NCBI GenBank assembly: GCA_947445115.1
Contig: CANFCG010000006.1
Coordinates: 38,690-102,689 of the forward strand
DNA: 64,000 nt
Direction of reading: 5' to 3'
From: Comamonadaceae bacterium
GTDB taxonomy: Bacteria > Pseudomonadota > Gammaproteobacteria > Burkholderiales > Burkholderiaceae_C
Made by a program: the position numbers and the translations under genes. The notes under the pieces are model-generated. The model searched no databases and was not told where the DNA came from. It saw only the letters and a program-made list of their open reading frames with translations. How positions within the stretch are numbered: position 1 is the first letter of the stretch; each line of letters opens with the position of its first letter. Shown here piece by piece: positions 18,329 through 27,125 of the stretch.

Positions 18329-19336
18329 ATGCAAAAACGAAAAATTGCTCACTTCCAAGTCAATCCCATCGGCCTTGGCTGTATGAACCTCAGCCACGCT
18401 TATGGTGTGCCGCCGTCCGCCGAACAAGCTGAACGGGTGCTACTGGGTGCATTAGATGCTGGCTACGACTTCTTTGACACCGCCACGCTCTACGGGTTTG
18501 GCGCGAATGAAACCTTGGTTGGCGAGGTGCTGTCTGCGCATCGCAAGCGCTTCACGCTCGCTAGCAAATGCGGCATGGGTGGCGAAATGCTGGACGGCAA
18601 ACTCACCCGTGTGATTGACGGTTCACCAGCAAAAATTCGTGCTCAGTGCGAAGCAAGCTTAAAGCGACTCAAAACCGACGTGATCGATCTGTACTACTTG
18701 CACCGCTGGGATAAAAAAATACCCATCGAAGAATCCGTAGGCGCTTTGGCCGATTTGCAAAAAGCAGGGAAGATCCAAAGCATTGGTCTCTCGGAGGTCT
18801 CCGCTAGCACGCTGCGTAAGGCGTACAAGGAAGCGCCCATCGCCGCCGTGCAAACCGAATACTCGCTGTGGACGCGTAACCCTGAGATTGCCGTGCTGGA
18901 TGCTTGCAAGAATCTGAACGTGACTTTTGTCGCGTTTAGCCCTGTGGCACGCGGATTTTTATGCGGCGACTTGACGGACGCCAATACGCTGGCAAACAAT
19001 GACATCCGCAAAACCATGCCAAGGTTTTTGCCTGAAAACTATCCGCAAAATCTAGCGCTACTGCCAGATTATTTGGCGCTTGCCCAAAGTCTAGGCTGCA
19101 CAGGTGCGCAGTTGGCGCTGGCTTGGATGCTAAATAAGCACCCTGCGCTCATCGCGATTCCAGGCACGACACAAGTAGCGCACATGCAAGACAATTTCAC
19201 CGCAGGCCATATCCAACTTGATGCGCGAAGCATCGCTGCCGTGGAAGCCTTACTGGATAAGGCGCGAATCGTTGGCAATCGTTACAACGCGCAGGCGCGT
19301 AGCGAAGTGGATACGGAAGAATCGCTCCTTTTTTAG
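18329..19336 (+). CDS. Aldo/keto reductase
   Basis: A 335-residue NADPH-dependent aldo/keto reductase of the AKR11/13 type. It opens with the IGLGCMNLSHAYG motif and has the catalytic Asp and Tyr in FDTATLYGFGANE. The catalytic Lys lies in TLASKCG and the His in DLYYLHRWD. The cofactor-binding region includes VAFSPVARGFLCG and ALAWMLNKHPALIAIPGT. The substrate cannot be read from the sequence; relatives reduce a range of aldehydes and ketones. It is followed eight bases later by a MarR-like gene, so the pair may be co-transcribed. Confidence 0.92.
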   Translation: MQKRKIAHFQVNPIGLGCMNLSHAYGVPPSAEQAERVLLGALDAGYDFFDTATLYGFGANETLVGEVLSAHRKRFTLASKCGMGGEMLDGKLTRVIDGSPAKIRAQCEASLKRLKTDVIDLYYLHRWDKKIPIEESVGALADLQKAGKIQSIGLSEVSASTLRKAYKEAPIAAVQTEYSLWTRNPEIAVLDACKNLNVTFVAFSPVARGFLCGDLTDANTLANNDIRKTMPRFLPENYPQNLALLPDYLALAQSLGCTGAQLALAWMLNKHPALIAIPGTTQVAHMQDNFTAGHIQLDARSIAAVEALLDKARIVGNRYNAQARSEVDTEESLLF

Positions 19337-19344
19337 CCTAGCTA

Positions 19345-19851
19345 ATGAAAATAGGCCTCAAATCCACACCTAGAGCCGCCGAAATGGGTGTGCAAGGTAC
19401 TGATCAGCGTCACCTTGGGCATTTGCTGGGTGACGCACTGCGGCATTTTGACGGTCGCGTCTTAATGCTCATGGCGGCACATCCTGATTTGCCACTGGCG
19501 TTGTCTAACCTTGCGGCGCGAGACCAAATTAGTGCAGCACATATTCACCTCACACGCCATTTACCCGAAGGCGGTGCGCGTGCATCGACGCTGGCTGCCA
19601 GTGCAGGCATTAGCAAGCAAGCAATGAGTGATGTGCTGGATCAGTGCGAAGCATGGGGTTTAATTGCACGCTTGGTCGACCCATTAGATGCTCGTGCAAA
19701 ATGGATCCGCTACACGGTCATAGGTCAGCTTTGGCTGACGGCTTTCACCGATGCGGTACGCAAGGCTGAGTTGGAGTTTCGCACCGAAATAGGGGACGAC
19801 ATTGCACTCGTCGTGCGTCTAGGCTTAGAGGCCTATGCCCACGGTTATTAA
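19345..19851 (+). CDS. MarR-like winged-helix regulator
   Basis: A 168-residue protein with an N-terminal dimerisation helix region (LGHLLGDALRHFDGRVLMLMA), a helix-turn-helix at about residues 85-112 (RASTLAASAGISKQAMSDVLDQCEAWGLI) and a wing (RLVDPLDARAKWIRYTV), which together are the MarR pattern. It may regulate the aldo/keto reductase upstream; the ligand is unknown. It ends 39 bases before the response regulator, which has its own AGGA ribosome site, so it may also be part of a longer unit. Confidence 0.78.
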   Translation: MKIGLKSTPRAAEMGVQGTDQRHLGHLLGDALRHFDGRVLMLMAAHPDLPLALSNLAARDQISAAHIHLTRHLPEGGARASTLAASAGISKQAMSDVLDQCEAWGLIARLVDPLDARAKWIRYTVIGQLWLTAFTDAVRKAELEFRTEIGDDIALVVRLGLEAYAHGY

Positions 19852-19890
19852 ATAGAATGTTGTTACACACTTTCACCACGAGGAATTGCC

Positions 19891-20562
19891 ATGCGAATTT
19901 TGATTGCTGAAGACGACCAAGTATTGGCGGACGGTTTGCTGCGCACGCTGCGTCAAAGCGGCGCCGCCGTTGATCATGTCGCAGACGGCAATCTGGCCGA
20001 CGCCGCTTTAATGACGCACAGTGAATTTGACTTGCTGATTCTCGATTTAGACTTGCCAAAAATGCATGGGCTTGATGTGCTCAAACGCCTGCGATCACGG
20101 AATGCAAAAATCCCCGTCCTGATTTTGACTGCCTCAGACAGCATCGAAGACCGAGTCAAAGGTTTGGACTTGGGTGCGGACGATTACATGGCCAAGCCCT
20201 TCTCGTTGCAAGAGCTAGAGGCGCGGGTGCGCGCGCTCACTCGCCGTGGCTCCAACGTCTCCTCCAGCATCATCAGTCACGGTCCGTTGCAATATGACCA
20301 AGCTGGACGCGTAGCAACCCTAGAGGGCAAAATGGTGGATCTTTCGGCACGAGAACTTGGGCTTTTGGAGGTGCTACTTCAGCGCACGGGACGTTTGGTT
20401 AGCAAAGACCAGTTGGTAGAGCGCTTGTGCGAATGGGGTGAAGAAGTAAGCACCAACGCCATTGAGGTGTACATCCATCGCCTGCGCAAAAAAATTGAAA
20501 AAGGCACGGTCCGCATCGCCACCGTGCGTGGTCTGGGTTACTGCCTAGAAAAAATTAGCTGA
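19891..20562 (+). CDS. OmpR-family response regulator (TctD-like)
   Basis: A 223-residue response regulator. The receiver domain (about 1-115) has the acidic pair in LIAEDDQ, the phospho-acceptor Asp52 in LLILDLDLP, the Thr in ILTASD and the Lys in DDYMAKPF. The C-terminal half (about 125-220) is an OmpR winged helix with VDLSARELGLLEVLLQRTGRLVSKDQL and the recognition region NAIEVYIHRLRKKIEKG. It resembles TctD and QseB. TctD-type systems control tricarboxylate or organic-acid uptake, which would fit the Bug proteins in this window, but the targets are unproven. A palindromic repeat lies between it and the kinase gene. Confidence 0.92.
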   Translation: MRILIAEDDQVLADGLLRTLRQSGAAVDHVADGNLADAALMTHSEFDLLILDLDLPKMHGLDVLKRLRSRNAKIPVLILTASDSIEDRVKGLDLGADDYMAKPFSLQELEARVRALTRRGSNVSSSIISHGPLQYDQAGRVATLEGKMVDLSARELGLLEVLLQRTGRLVSKDQLVERLCEWGEEVSTNAIEVYIHRLRKKIEKGTVRIATVRGLGYCLEKIS

Positions 20563-20584
20563 TCCCCGTCTTCGCGGGGATGAC
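20562..20584 (+). repeat. Dispersed palindromic repeat, copy 2 (response regulator/kinase gap)
   Basis: ATCCCCG TCTTCG CGGGGAT followed by GAC is a 7-bp stem variant of the same family. It starts at the last base of the response-regulator stop codon and ends 11 bases before the kinase ATG, so its RNA hairpin could affect kinase translation. Confidence 0.75.
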
Positions 20585-20595
20585 GAACATTTACG

Positions 20596-22065
20596 ATGGC
20601 CTACAATTTTTTCCAACGCAGCAAACGTAGCTTGTTCGGTGAAATTCTGGATTGGATGCTCATCCCTTTGATGCTGATTTGGCCACTCAGTCTGGTCTTG
20701 ACTTGGCTAGTCGCTCAAAACACCGCTGGCAGGCCATTTGATCGTGCTTTAGAGTACAACGTGCAAGCTTTGGCTCAGCTGGTAAAGGTGCAACAAAACA
20801 AAGCTCAACTCAATCTCCCAGCCCCCGCCCGCGAGATTTTACGCGCCGATGACGCCGATATTGTTTACTACCAAGTGCTTGGTATTTGGGGCGAATATGT
20901 GGCCGGGGACCGTGATCTACCTCAACCCTATTTGGAAGATAAACCCCTGCTTGGCAAGGTGTACATCAGGGCAGATGAATATCAAGGACGCGACATTCGT
21001 GTTGCCTACATTTGGGTCGATCTACAAACGGCACAAGATCGAAAGTCTGGCGACAAACCCGTCTTGATTCAAGTAGCGGAAACGCTTGAAAAACGCTCCA
21101 CGCTAGCAACCGAAATTATCAAAGGCGTGATGTTGCCACAACTTTTGATGTTGCCCTTAGTCGTTCTTTTAATTTGGCTGGCGCTGATACGCGGTACGGA
21201 GCCGATTAAAGAGCTGGAACATCGCATCCGCCAACGTAAGAGCGATGATGTCAGCCCTCTAGACCTTGCTGATGTGCCGAGGGAGGTCTCGCCACTCATT
21301 GCATCGGTTAATGATTTGTTGGCAAGACTGAGCGACTCGATGGCCATTCAAAAGCGGTTCTTGGCGGACGCGGCCCACCAGCTAAAAACACCGTTAGCCG
21401 GACTGCGTATGCAAGCCGATTTAGCTCTGCGTGAGGGCACGAGCACGGAGGAGTTAAAACACTCTCTTCAGCAGGTGGGACGCTCCAGCGTGCGTGCCAC
21501 ACGCACGGTCAATCAGCTCTTGGCATTAGCACGTGCTGAAGCCACTGGCAGTGAAGTTGCGAAGACGCACATCAACTTAGAACGCATTGTCATTGAGGCA
21601 GTCAAAGGGGCGCTACCTCAGGCTTTAGATAAACGGATGGATTTAGGCTTTGACGATACGTCCGTCGTGCGTGACAGCACCATGCTGGGCAATGCCGTCC
21701 TCCTCAAAGAGTTGGTTCGAAATTTATTAGAAAACGCCATTAACTACACCGCTGAACGCGGCATGATTACCGCACGAGTCCTGCAAGACCCGTTGAGTGG
21801 CGCCTTGTCTTTACAGGTAGAAGATACCGGTCCGGGTATTCCTGCTGCCGAGCGAGAACGCGTCTTACAGCCGTTTTACCGTATGAACGACAGCCTCAGC
21901 AACCGCGTGGATGGCTCTGGACTGGGCTTAGCCATCGTGCAAGCTATTGCAAGGCAGCACGGAGCCACGGTGATCGTGGAGGATGCCCACCCCACGCAAG
22001 TGCCCGTTGGAACGCGATTTACGATCCAGTTTGAAACACGTTCAGTTGCAAACGCTCACGCGTAA
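20596..22065 (+). CDS. Sensor histidine kinase (TctE-like)
   Basis: A 489-residue membrane kinase, partner of the response regulator. It has a first membrane helix at about 19-41, a periplasmic sensor of the 2CSK_N type (about 42-172), a second membrane helix at about 175-198, then a HAMP-like linker. The dimerisation helix carries the phospho-acceptor His261 in FLADAAHQLKTPLAGL. The ATPase domain has the N-box ELVRNLLENAINYT, the G1 box EDTGPGIP and the G2 box GSGLGLAIV. All kinase motifs are intact. Its last 47 bases overlap the convergent GST gene. Confidence 0.93.
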   Translation: MAYNFFQRSKRSLFGEILDWMLIPLMLIWPLSLVLTWLVAQNTAGRPFDRALEYNVQALAQLVKVQQNKAQLNLPAPAREILRADDADIVYYQVLGIWGEYVAGDRDLPQPYLEDKPLLGKVYIRADEYQGRDIRVAYIWVDLQTAQDRKSGDKPVLIQVAETLEKRSTLATEIIKGVMLPQLLMLPLVVLLIWLALIRGTEPIKELEHRIRQRKSDDVSPLDLADVPREVSPLIASVNDLLARLSDSMAIQKRFLADAAHQLKTPLAGLRMQADLALREGTSTEELKHSLQQVGRSSVRATRTVNQLLALARAEATGSEVAKTHINLERIVIEAVKGALPQALDKRMDLGFDDTSVVRDSTMLGNAVLLKELVRNLLENAINYTAERGMITARVLQDPLSGALSLQVEDTGPGIPAAERERVLQPFYRMNDSLSNRVDGSGLGLAIVQAIARQHGATVIVEDAHPTQVPVGTRFTIQFETRSVANAHA

Positions 22066-22705
22066 CCACTTCAGCCACAGCAGGATGCGCCGCAACCTTT
22101 TGAATATGTGCCCAAAGCGCTGCGTTGTGTGCAGTCGGATCGACGCCTGCAATGCCGCCCCATCGGGCGAGTGTGAGGCAATACAAATCAAGCGGACCTA
22201 TCTCGGAACCCAATAAATACGTGGCTTTTCGCGCGTTCTTGGCGTCAACCATCGCATTGAGTTCTGCCAACTGCACGGCATAAAGTTTGCGATTAAATGC
22301 ACCCAAATCACCGTGAATAGCCGCGTTGTCGGTAAACTTTTGCGGCATAAAAATATGCGTAAAAGTCGGATGTATGGTGTTGTTCATCCAGGCCAAAGTG
22401 GACATTGCACGCGCCTTAGCAAGCGGCTCGGTTGGTAAAAACTGCGTGTTTGGGAACACATCGTTTAAGTAACTAATGATTGCCACAATTTGCGTCAGCA
22501 CCACGGGCAAATCCGATTCAGGATTCACCACCAGCACGGGCACTTGTCCGCGTGGATTGATGGCATGGTACTCGGGCGAATTTTGCTCGCCCTTGTGCAG
22601 CTTCACCATCACGGGCTCAAAATCTGCTCCTGCGATTTGCAGCATGGCATGCGGCACAAACGAACAAGCGCCTGGCGCGAAATAAAGTTTGAATTTCATA
22701 GCCAT
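22019..22705 (-). CDS. Glutathione S-transferase family protein
   Basis: A 228-residue GST-fold protein. The N-terminal thioredoxin-like domain (about 1-82) has KLYFAPGACSFVPHAML with a Ser/Cys in the usual catalytic region, and the NPRGQVPVLVV cis-Pro loop. The helical domain has LYAVQLAELNAMVD and YLLGSEIGPLDLYCLTLARWGGI. The ATG overlaps the topB stop in TAATG, indicating translational coupling; M3 is an alternative start. The 3' end overlaps the histidine-kinase gene on the other strand by 47 bases. The substrate is unknown; beta-class bacterial GSTs are the nearest type. Confidence 0.9.
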   Translation of the reverse strand: MAMKFKLYFAPGACSFVPHAMLQIAGADFEPVMVKLHKGEQNSPEYHAINPRGQVPVLVVNPESDLPVVLTQIVAIISYLNDVFPNTQFLPTEPLAKARAMSTLAWMNNTIHPTFTHIFMPQKFTDNAAIHGDLGAFNRKLYAVQLAELNAMVDAKNARKATYLLGSEIGPLDLYCLTLARWGGIAGVDPTAHNAALWAHIQKVAAHPAVAEVVTRERLQLNVFQTGS

Positions 22706-25431
22706 TACTTAGCTACCTTCTTAGCAGCTACCTTCTTAGCGGCAACTTTCTTGGCTGGTGCTTTTTTGGCCGCAGCCTTTTTAGCAGGCGCTTTTTTAGC
22801 GGCCACCTTCTTAGATGCTGGTGCTGCTGTTTTAGCTGCTGTTGTTTTTCGTGGCGGAAACTTACGTGCCCCTTCTGGCCTTGGCTCAAATTCGAAGGCA
22901 ACTTTGTTTTCTTCTTTGTTCCAAGCCAAAAAGGCTTTGAAGCCACGCCGCGTGCGCATCGAGACAAAACCTTCCAGTAAATCGGTCTTACCGGTTGCCA
23001 ATAGTTTGGTCATTTGCGCAGGCTCTACCGTTTGCTGCAAGATAATGCGGCCGCTCTTGAAGTCACAAGTCGGCGTGGTTTGGGTCAATGTGGGAATCGT
23101 CTTTTCGCAGTAATAGCTAGAGCCGAGTTCGTACACACCGCTACCGCATTTGGGGCAAGCGCCCAGACTAGTTTTGTCGCTTAAGTCTTGTAATTCGCCA
23201 CTCTCAGCCGCTTCTTTGGCCGCGTTACCAAAATCAAACTCGAGCTTAAAGTTATTCGTCTCTTCGTCTTTGACTAACGCCAGCTCCGCCACAAAAGGCC
23301 AGCCCGCTTTGGAGCGGAATCCTTCGAGTGGTCCAATTTTTTGATCGCGTAAAAATTGGTCGGCTTCTACCAATTCGAACGTGCGCCCTGCTGGCGTTTT
23401 GGTGAACGAGAAGCCGCAGCCCTCGTCGCTTCCCGCTTTACCAACGCAGCCATAACGGCGGTAATTTTCTTTGACGACACCGCCGCAATTAGGACAAGCT
23501 TGCGTCAAGGTGGAGTAATCACCTGGCACAGTATCACGGTCGAACGATTTCGCCTTTTGCACCATGCTTTGTGTCATGGCGGCAATCTCACCCATAAAGG
23601 CTTCGCGCGTGAATTTGCCTTGCTCCATTTGCGAGAGCTTGTACTCCCACTCACCCGTCAACGCTGGCTTAGAGAGCTCCTCCACATCCAGTCCGCGCAA
23701 CAGCGTCATGAGCTGAAACGCCTTGGCTGTAGCGATGAGTTCTCGCCCTTCTCGTAGCATGTACTTCTCGGCAATCAAGCCCTCAATGATGCTGGAGCGC
23801 GTGGCAGGCGTCCCGAGACCTTTTTCCTGCATGGCTTCGCGCATATCGTCGTCTTCGACCAGCTTACCTGCGCCCTCCATCGCGCCGAGTAGTGTGGCCT
23901 CTGAATAACGAGCGGGAGGGCGAGTCTTCAGTGCTTTACTTTCAATTTCGGCGCAGAGCGGTTCTTCGTTCGCATTCACGGCAACTAAATTTTGCCCGCC
24001 CTCGGTATTTTCATCTTGCGCTTCTTTGCCAAAAATGGCGAGCCAACCTGAATTGACCAGCACTTTGCCGTTCGATTGGAAGGTGTGATTTTTAACCACC
24101 GTGAGGCGTGTCGTGACCATGTATTCGGCACTTGGATAGAACACCGCCATGAAGCGACGCACCACGAGGTCATACACCTTTTGCTCCGCTTCGGAGAGTC
24201 CACTCGGTGCTTCTAGTGTTGGAATGATGGCAAAGTGATCACTCACCTTAGCGTTATCAAACACGCGCTTGGTTGGCTTGATGTAGCTCTTTGCTAAGGC
24301 CATCTTGGCGTGAGGCGCAAGGTGACGCATGGGGGAATCAGCCAGCATTTCAAACGTTTGTTTCACGACAGGAACGTAATCTTCAGGCAGTGCACGCGAG
24401 TCGGTTCGTGGATAGGTCAGCGCTTTATGACGCTCATATAAGGACTGTGCAATCGACAGCGTGGTCTTGGCGCTAAAGCCGAAGCGACCATTGGCCTCGC
24501 GTTGCAAGCTCGTCAGATCAAACAACAATGGGCTAGCTTGCGTGGTCGGTTTGGATTGCTCAGAGACCGACCCCGTTTGCCCGCGAACCGCATCCGCTAT
24601 GACTTTGGCATCTGGCGCGTTCCATACGCGATCGGCTCTGGCGTGCTCATCCAAACCGTCAGCGCCGCCCTTTTTCCACGCCGTATCAATCCACTTGGCG
24701 GGATAAGAGCCTGCAGCCACATCAAAGCTGGCGTGCACCTCCCAATAGTCACGCGAGACAAATTTACGGATTTGCTCCTCACGCTCGACCACCACCGACA
24801 GCGTGGGCGTTTGCACACGGCCCACTGTGGTTAAAAAGAAACCTCCATCGCGCGAATTGAATGCCGTCATGGCACGCGTGCCATTGATGCCGACTAACCA
24901 ATCGGCTTCGGATCGGCAGCGCGCCGCGTCCGCGAGTGGCTGCATCTGTTTGTCGCTGCGCAAATTGGAAAAACCGTCACGAATCGCTTGCGGTGTCATC
25001 GATTGCAACCACAGACGCTTCACCGAGTGTTTAGATTTTGAGTGCTGCTGAATTAATCGGAAGATCAGCTCACCTTCGCGCCCCGCGTCACACGCATTAA
25101 TGAGTGAGCCAATGTCTTTGCGCTTGACTAATCGCATGACCGCAGCAAGGCGTGTTTTGGTCTTATCAATAGGCTTTAAATCAAAGTGAGGTGGAATGAC
25201 GGGCAAGTTTGCAAAACTCCATTTGCCGCGCTTTACATCAAATTCTTCTGGCGCTTGAATCTCCAGCAAATGCCCTACCGCGCTGGTGACGACATAAGCA
25301 TCGTTTTCAAAATATTCCGCACTTTTTTCGAATTTTCCACTGCTCGGCGTCAGCGCTTTCACAATGTCAGCTGCCACCGAAGGTTTCTCGGCAATGACTA
25401 AAGTTTTGGTTTGTGTTTCGCTCATGGACAT
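22705..25431 (-). CDS. topB: DNA topoisomerase III with a Lys/Ala-rich histone-H1-like tail
   Basis: A 908-residue type IA topoisomerase that passes and decatenates DNA strands. The TOPRIM domain (1-150) has IAEKPSVA and INACDAGREGELIF with the metal-binding acids. The active-site Tyr is at about residue 340 in KALTYPRTDSR, with GRVQTPTL near 204. After the core come two zinc-ribbon-like segments (CPNCGGVVKE..., CPKCGSGVYE...); the second cysteine pair is imperfect. A Topo-C-like repeat follows. The last 45 or so residues are a run of AKKAPAKK-type repeats, very basic, like bacterial H1 proteins, and probably a DNA-binding tail. It is divergent from a SET methyltransferase gene over 78 bases and coupled to a GST gene downstream. 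Confidence 0.95.
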   Translation of the reverse strand: MSMSETQTKTLVIAEKPSVAADIVKALTPSSGKFEKSAEYFENDAYVVTSAVGHLLEIQAPEEFDVKRGKWSFANLPVIPPHFDLKPIDKTKTRLAAVMRLVKRKDIGSLINACDAGREGELIFRLIQQHSKSKHSVKRLWLQSMTPQAIRDGFSNLRSDKQMQPLADAARCRSEADWLVGINGTRAMTAFNSRDGGFFLTTVGRVQTPTLSVVVEREEQIRKFVSRDYWEVHASFDVAAGSYPAKWIDTAWKKGGADGLDEHARADRVWNAPDAKVIADAVRGQTGSVSEQSKPTTQASPLLFDLTSLQREANGRFGFSAKTTLSIAQSLYERHKALTYPRTDSRALPEDYVPVVKQTFEMLADSPMRHLAPHAKMALAKSYIKPTKRVFDNAKVSDHFAIIPTLEAPSGLSEAEQKVYDLVVRRFMAVFYPSAEYMVTTRLTVVKNHTFQSNGKVLVNSGWLAIFGKEAQDENTEGGQNLVAVNANEEPLCAEIESKALKTRPPARYSEATLLGAMEGAGKLVEDDDMREAMQEKGLGTPATRSSIIEGLIAEKYMLREGRELIATAKAFQLMTLLRGLDVEELSKPALTGEWEYKLSQMEQGKFTREAFMGEIAAMTQSMVQKAKSFDRDTVPGDYSTLTQACPNCGGVVKENYRRYGCVGKAGSDEGCGFSFTKTPAGRTFELVEADQFLRDQKIGPLEGFRSKAGWPFVAELALVKDEETNNFKLEFDFGNAAKEAAESGELQDLSDKTSLGACPKCGSGVYELGSSYYCEKTIPTLTQTTPTCDFKSGRIILQQTVEPAQMTKLLATGKTDLLEGFVSMRTRRGFKAFLAWNKEENKVAFEFEPRPEGARKFPPRKTTAAKTAAPASKKVAAKKAPAKKAAAKKAPAKKVAAKKVAAKKVAK
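22711..22830 (-). repeat. Coding repeats for the AKK/APAKK tail of topoisomerase III
   Basis: Tandem, imperfect 15-base units on the minus strand encode the Lys/Ala/Pro-rich tail. On the plus strand they read as a misleading FLAATFLAG hydrophobic repeat. Such repeats can change length by slippage or recombination, so tail length may vary among strains. Confidence 0.8.
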
Positions 25432-25509
25432 ACTTGGTTAACAGTTTGATTAGGGTTCTAAAATCGAGGTTTGCTTGCTGCACCAACCTAACTACACTTC
25501 ACGCGCATT

Positions 25510-25956
25510 ATGTCTAGAAAAATTCAAGCCCGCCAATCTGGTGTTCACGGACGCGGCGTTTTTGCCGTCCAGCCGATTAAAAAAGATGAACGGGTGATCG
25601 AATACAAGGGTGAACTTATCACGTGGCGCGAAGCCCTAGATCGTCATCCACACGACCCCCAGCAACCCAATCACACCTTCTATTTTCATATTGATGACCT
25701 TTGTGTGATTGATGGGCGTGTGCAGGGTAACTCTGCCAAATGGATCAATCACTCCTGCGAGCCGAATTGCGAAAGCGACCCTGTTGATGATCGCATCTAT
25801 ATCAAAGCGCTGCGCGACATCAAAGCAGGCGAAGAGCTGAACTACGACTATGGGCTCACAATTGATGAGCGTTACACGCCCAAGCTAAAAAAAGAGTTTG
25901 CCTGTTATTGCGGCAGCCAACTGTGCCGCGGCACGATGCTGGCGCCGAAGAGATGA
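25510..25956 (+). CDS. SET-domain protein-lysine methyltransferase
   Basis: A 148-residue stand-alone SET protein. It begins with RKIQARQSGVHGRGVFA (the SET-N and SAM-binding GxG region), has KWINHSCEPNC at residues 78-87 forming the pseudoknot and SAM/Lys site, and NYDYG with the catalytic-type Tyr at about 112-114. It closes with a post-SET zinc motif, CYCGSQLCRG, using Cys132, Cys134 and Cys139 plus Cys87. All the residues expected of an active enzyme are there. It is divergent from topB, whose product has a lysine-rich H1-like tail that would be an attractive substrate (inference). It overlaps birA by four bases. Confidence 0.93.
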   Translation: MSRKIQARQSGVHGRGVFAVQPIKKDERVIEYKGELITWREALDRHPHDPQQPNHTFYFHIDDLCVIDGRVQGNSAKWINHSCEPNCESDPVDDRIYIKALRDIKAGEELNYDYGLTIDERYTPKLKKEFACYCGSQLCRGTMLAPKR

Positions 25957-26669
25957 ACATTGAATTCGTCTCGTCAATCGATTCCACCAACAGCGAGTTG
26001 ATGCGCCGTGCCGCTGTTGGCGACTACAGCACCGTCTGTTTGGTTGCCAAAGAGCAAACGGCCGGACGTGGCCGTTTAGGGCGCGCTTGGTTGTCTGATG
26101 CGCACTCCCTCATGTTTAGTATCGGACTGCCCTTATCGCCACTCGATTGGTCGGGTTTATCTCTTGTTGTGGGCGTGAGCATTGCCGAGAGCTTGCATCC
26201 CAACATTCAAATTAAATGGCCAAACGATTTATGGGTCGATGATCAAAAACTGGCCGGGATTTTGATTGAGACCACCGCCATCAAGAATGCGCCCACAAAT
26301 GAGCGTTACACCGTCATTGGCGTTGGCATCAATTTGGAAGCGCCTGCTGCGGCATTCACGCAAGCTGCATTAGACGCCAAGGCTGCGCCCATTGGCCTTT
26401 GCAAGCTCATCCCTCGCATCACACCAGAAGAAACGCTTGAGCGCCTGCTTCAGCCGCTTATGGATAGCATTAAAAATTTTGAACAGCGTGGCTGGAAGCC
26501 TTATGCAACAAGCTTTGCGAAGCGGGATGCCCTGCAAGGCAGGACTATCAAGCTCTCCAGCGGAATCGCGGGGTACTACGCAGGCATCAGCGCACAGGGC
26601 GCACTGTTACTACAAACGGATACCGGTATGCAAACGGTCATCAGTCATGAGGTGTCCGTGTGTTTTTAA
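25953..26669 (+). CDS. birA: Biotin--[acetyl-CoA carboxylase] ligase
   Basis: A 238-residue monofunctional biotin protein ligase. It attaches biotin to carboxylase carrier domains such as the one encoded at 52611-54581. The start is the ATG at 25953 within the ATGA overlap with the SET gene; a longer open frame from 25908 is not needed. Signatures are SSIDSTNSELM, the biotinyl-AMP loop QTAGRGRLGRAW, IKWPNDLWVDDQKLAGILIE, GVGINL, and a small C-terminal SH3-like domain. It lacks the N-terminal helix-turn-helix of E. coli BirA, so it is not a repressor. Confidence 0.94.
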   Translation: MNIEFVSSIDSTNSELMRRAAVGDYSTVCLVAKEQTAGRGRLGRAWLSDAHSLMFSIGLPLSPLDWSGLSLVVGVSIAESLHPNIQIKWPNDLWVDDQKLAGILIETTAIKNAPTNERYTVIGVGINLEAPAAAFTQAALDAKAAPIGLCKLIPRITPEETLERLLQPLMDSIKNFEQRGWKPYATSFAKRDALQGRTIKLSSGIAGYYAGISAQGALLLQTDTGMQTVISHEVSVCF

Positions 26670-27124
26670 GAAAAATCATCTTCGTTTTGCTGGCGGCCAA
26701 CTTAGGCTATTTCGCCTACAGCCAGGGATGGTTAAGTCCAATATTTGGCAGCGAGGCATCTCAGCGCGAACCCGAACGCATCACACGCCAAGTCAATCCA
26801 GCCATGATTGAAGTTGCCGTGGCAGCTATGCCGCCACCTGCGCAGCCCGCTCCCTCACAGTCAGACACCTGTACATCAACACGCGAACAATGGCTGGTTT
26901 ATATGGGACCATACGCTAACAAAGCGTTAAGCGACAAAAAGAAGGCCGAACTCACAGCGCTAGGTCTTCGCAGCACGCCTATGTCCAAACTGCCGGCCAA
27001 GTGGGGGCTGTCACTGGGTCAATTTGAATCAGAAGCCGCAGCTCGCGCGGCATTAAAAGGTTTTGCAAGTAAGGGCGTCAAAACCGCGACGGTGGTGCTT
27101 TGGGACGTCAAAAACTGCCCTTAA
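26660..27124 (+). CDS. SPOR-domain protein, membrane-anchored
   Basis: A 154-residue protein starting at a GTG that overlaps the birA stop. An N-terminal membrane helix (FLRKIIFVLLAANLGYFAY) is followed by a Pro/Ala linker, and a SPOR-type domain at about residues 78-150 with WLVYMGPYANKALSDKKKAEL and the second repeat SLGQFESEAAARAALKGF. SPOR domains bind denuded peptidoglycan. In many Burkholderiales a similar gene follows birA and coaX; here coaX is missing between them. Exact function is unknown. Confidence 0.85.
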   Translation: MFLRKIIFVLLAANLGYFAYSQGWLSPIFGSEASQREPERITRQVNPAMIEVAVAAMPPPAQPAPSQSDTCTSTREQWLVYMGPYANKALSDKKKAELTALGLRSTPMSKLPAKWGLSLGQFESEAAARAALKGFASKGVKTATVVLWDVKNCP

Positions 27125-27125
27125 G

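Noticed and set aside
22490..23113. Plus-strand open frame of 207 residues with a striking FLAATFLAG repeat
   Set aside because: It is the antisense reading of the Lys/Ala tail of topB and of the GST gene start; the hydrophobic repeat is the mirror of AAG/GCC-type codons and no ribosome site precedes it.
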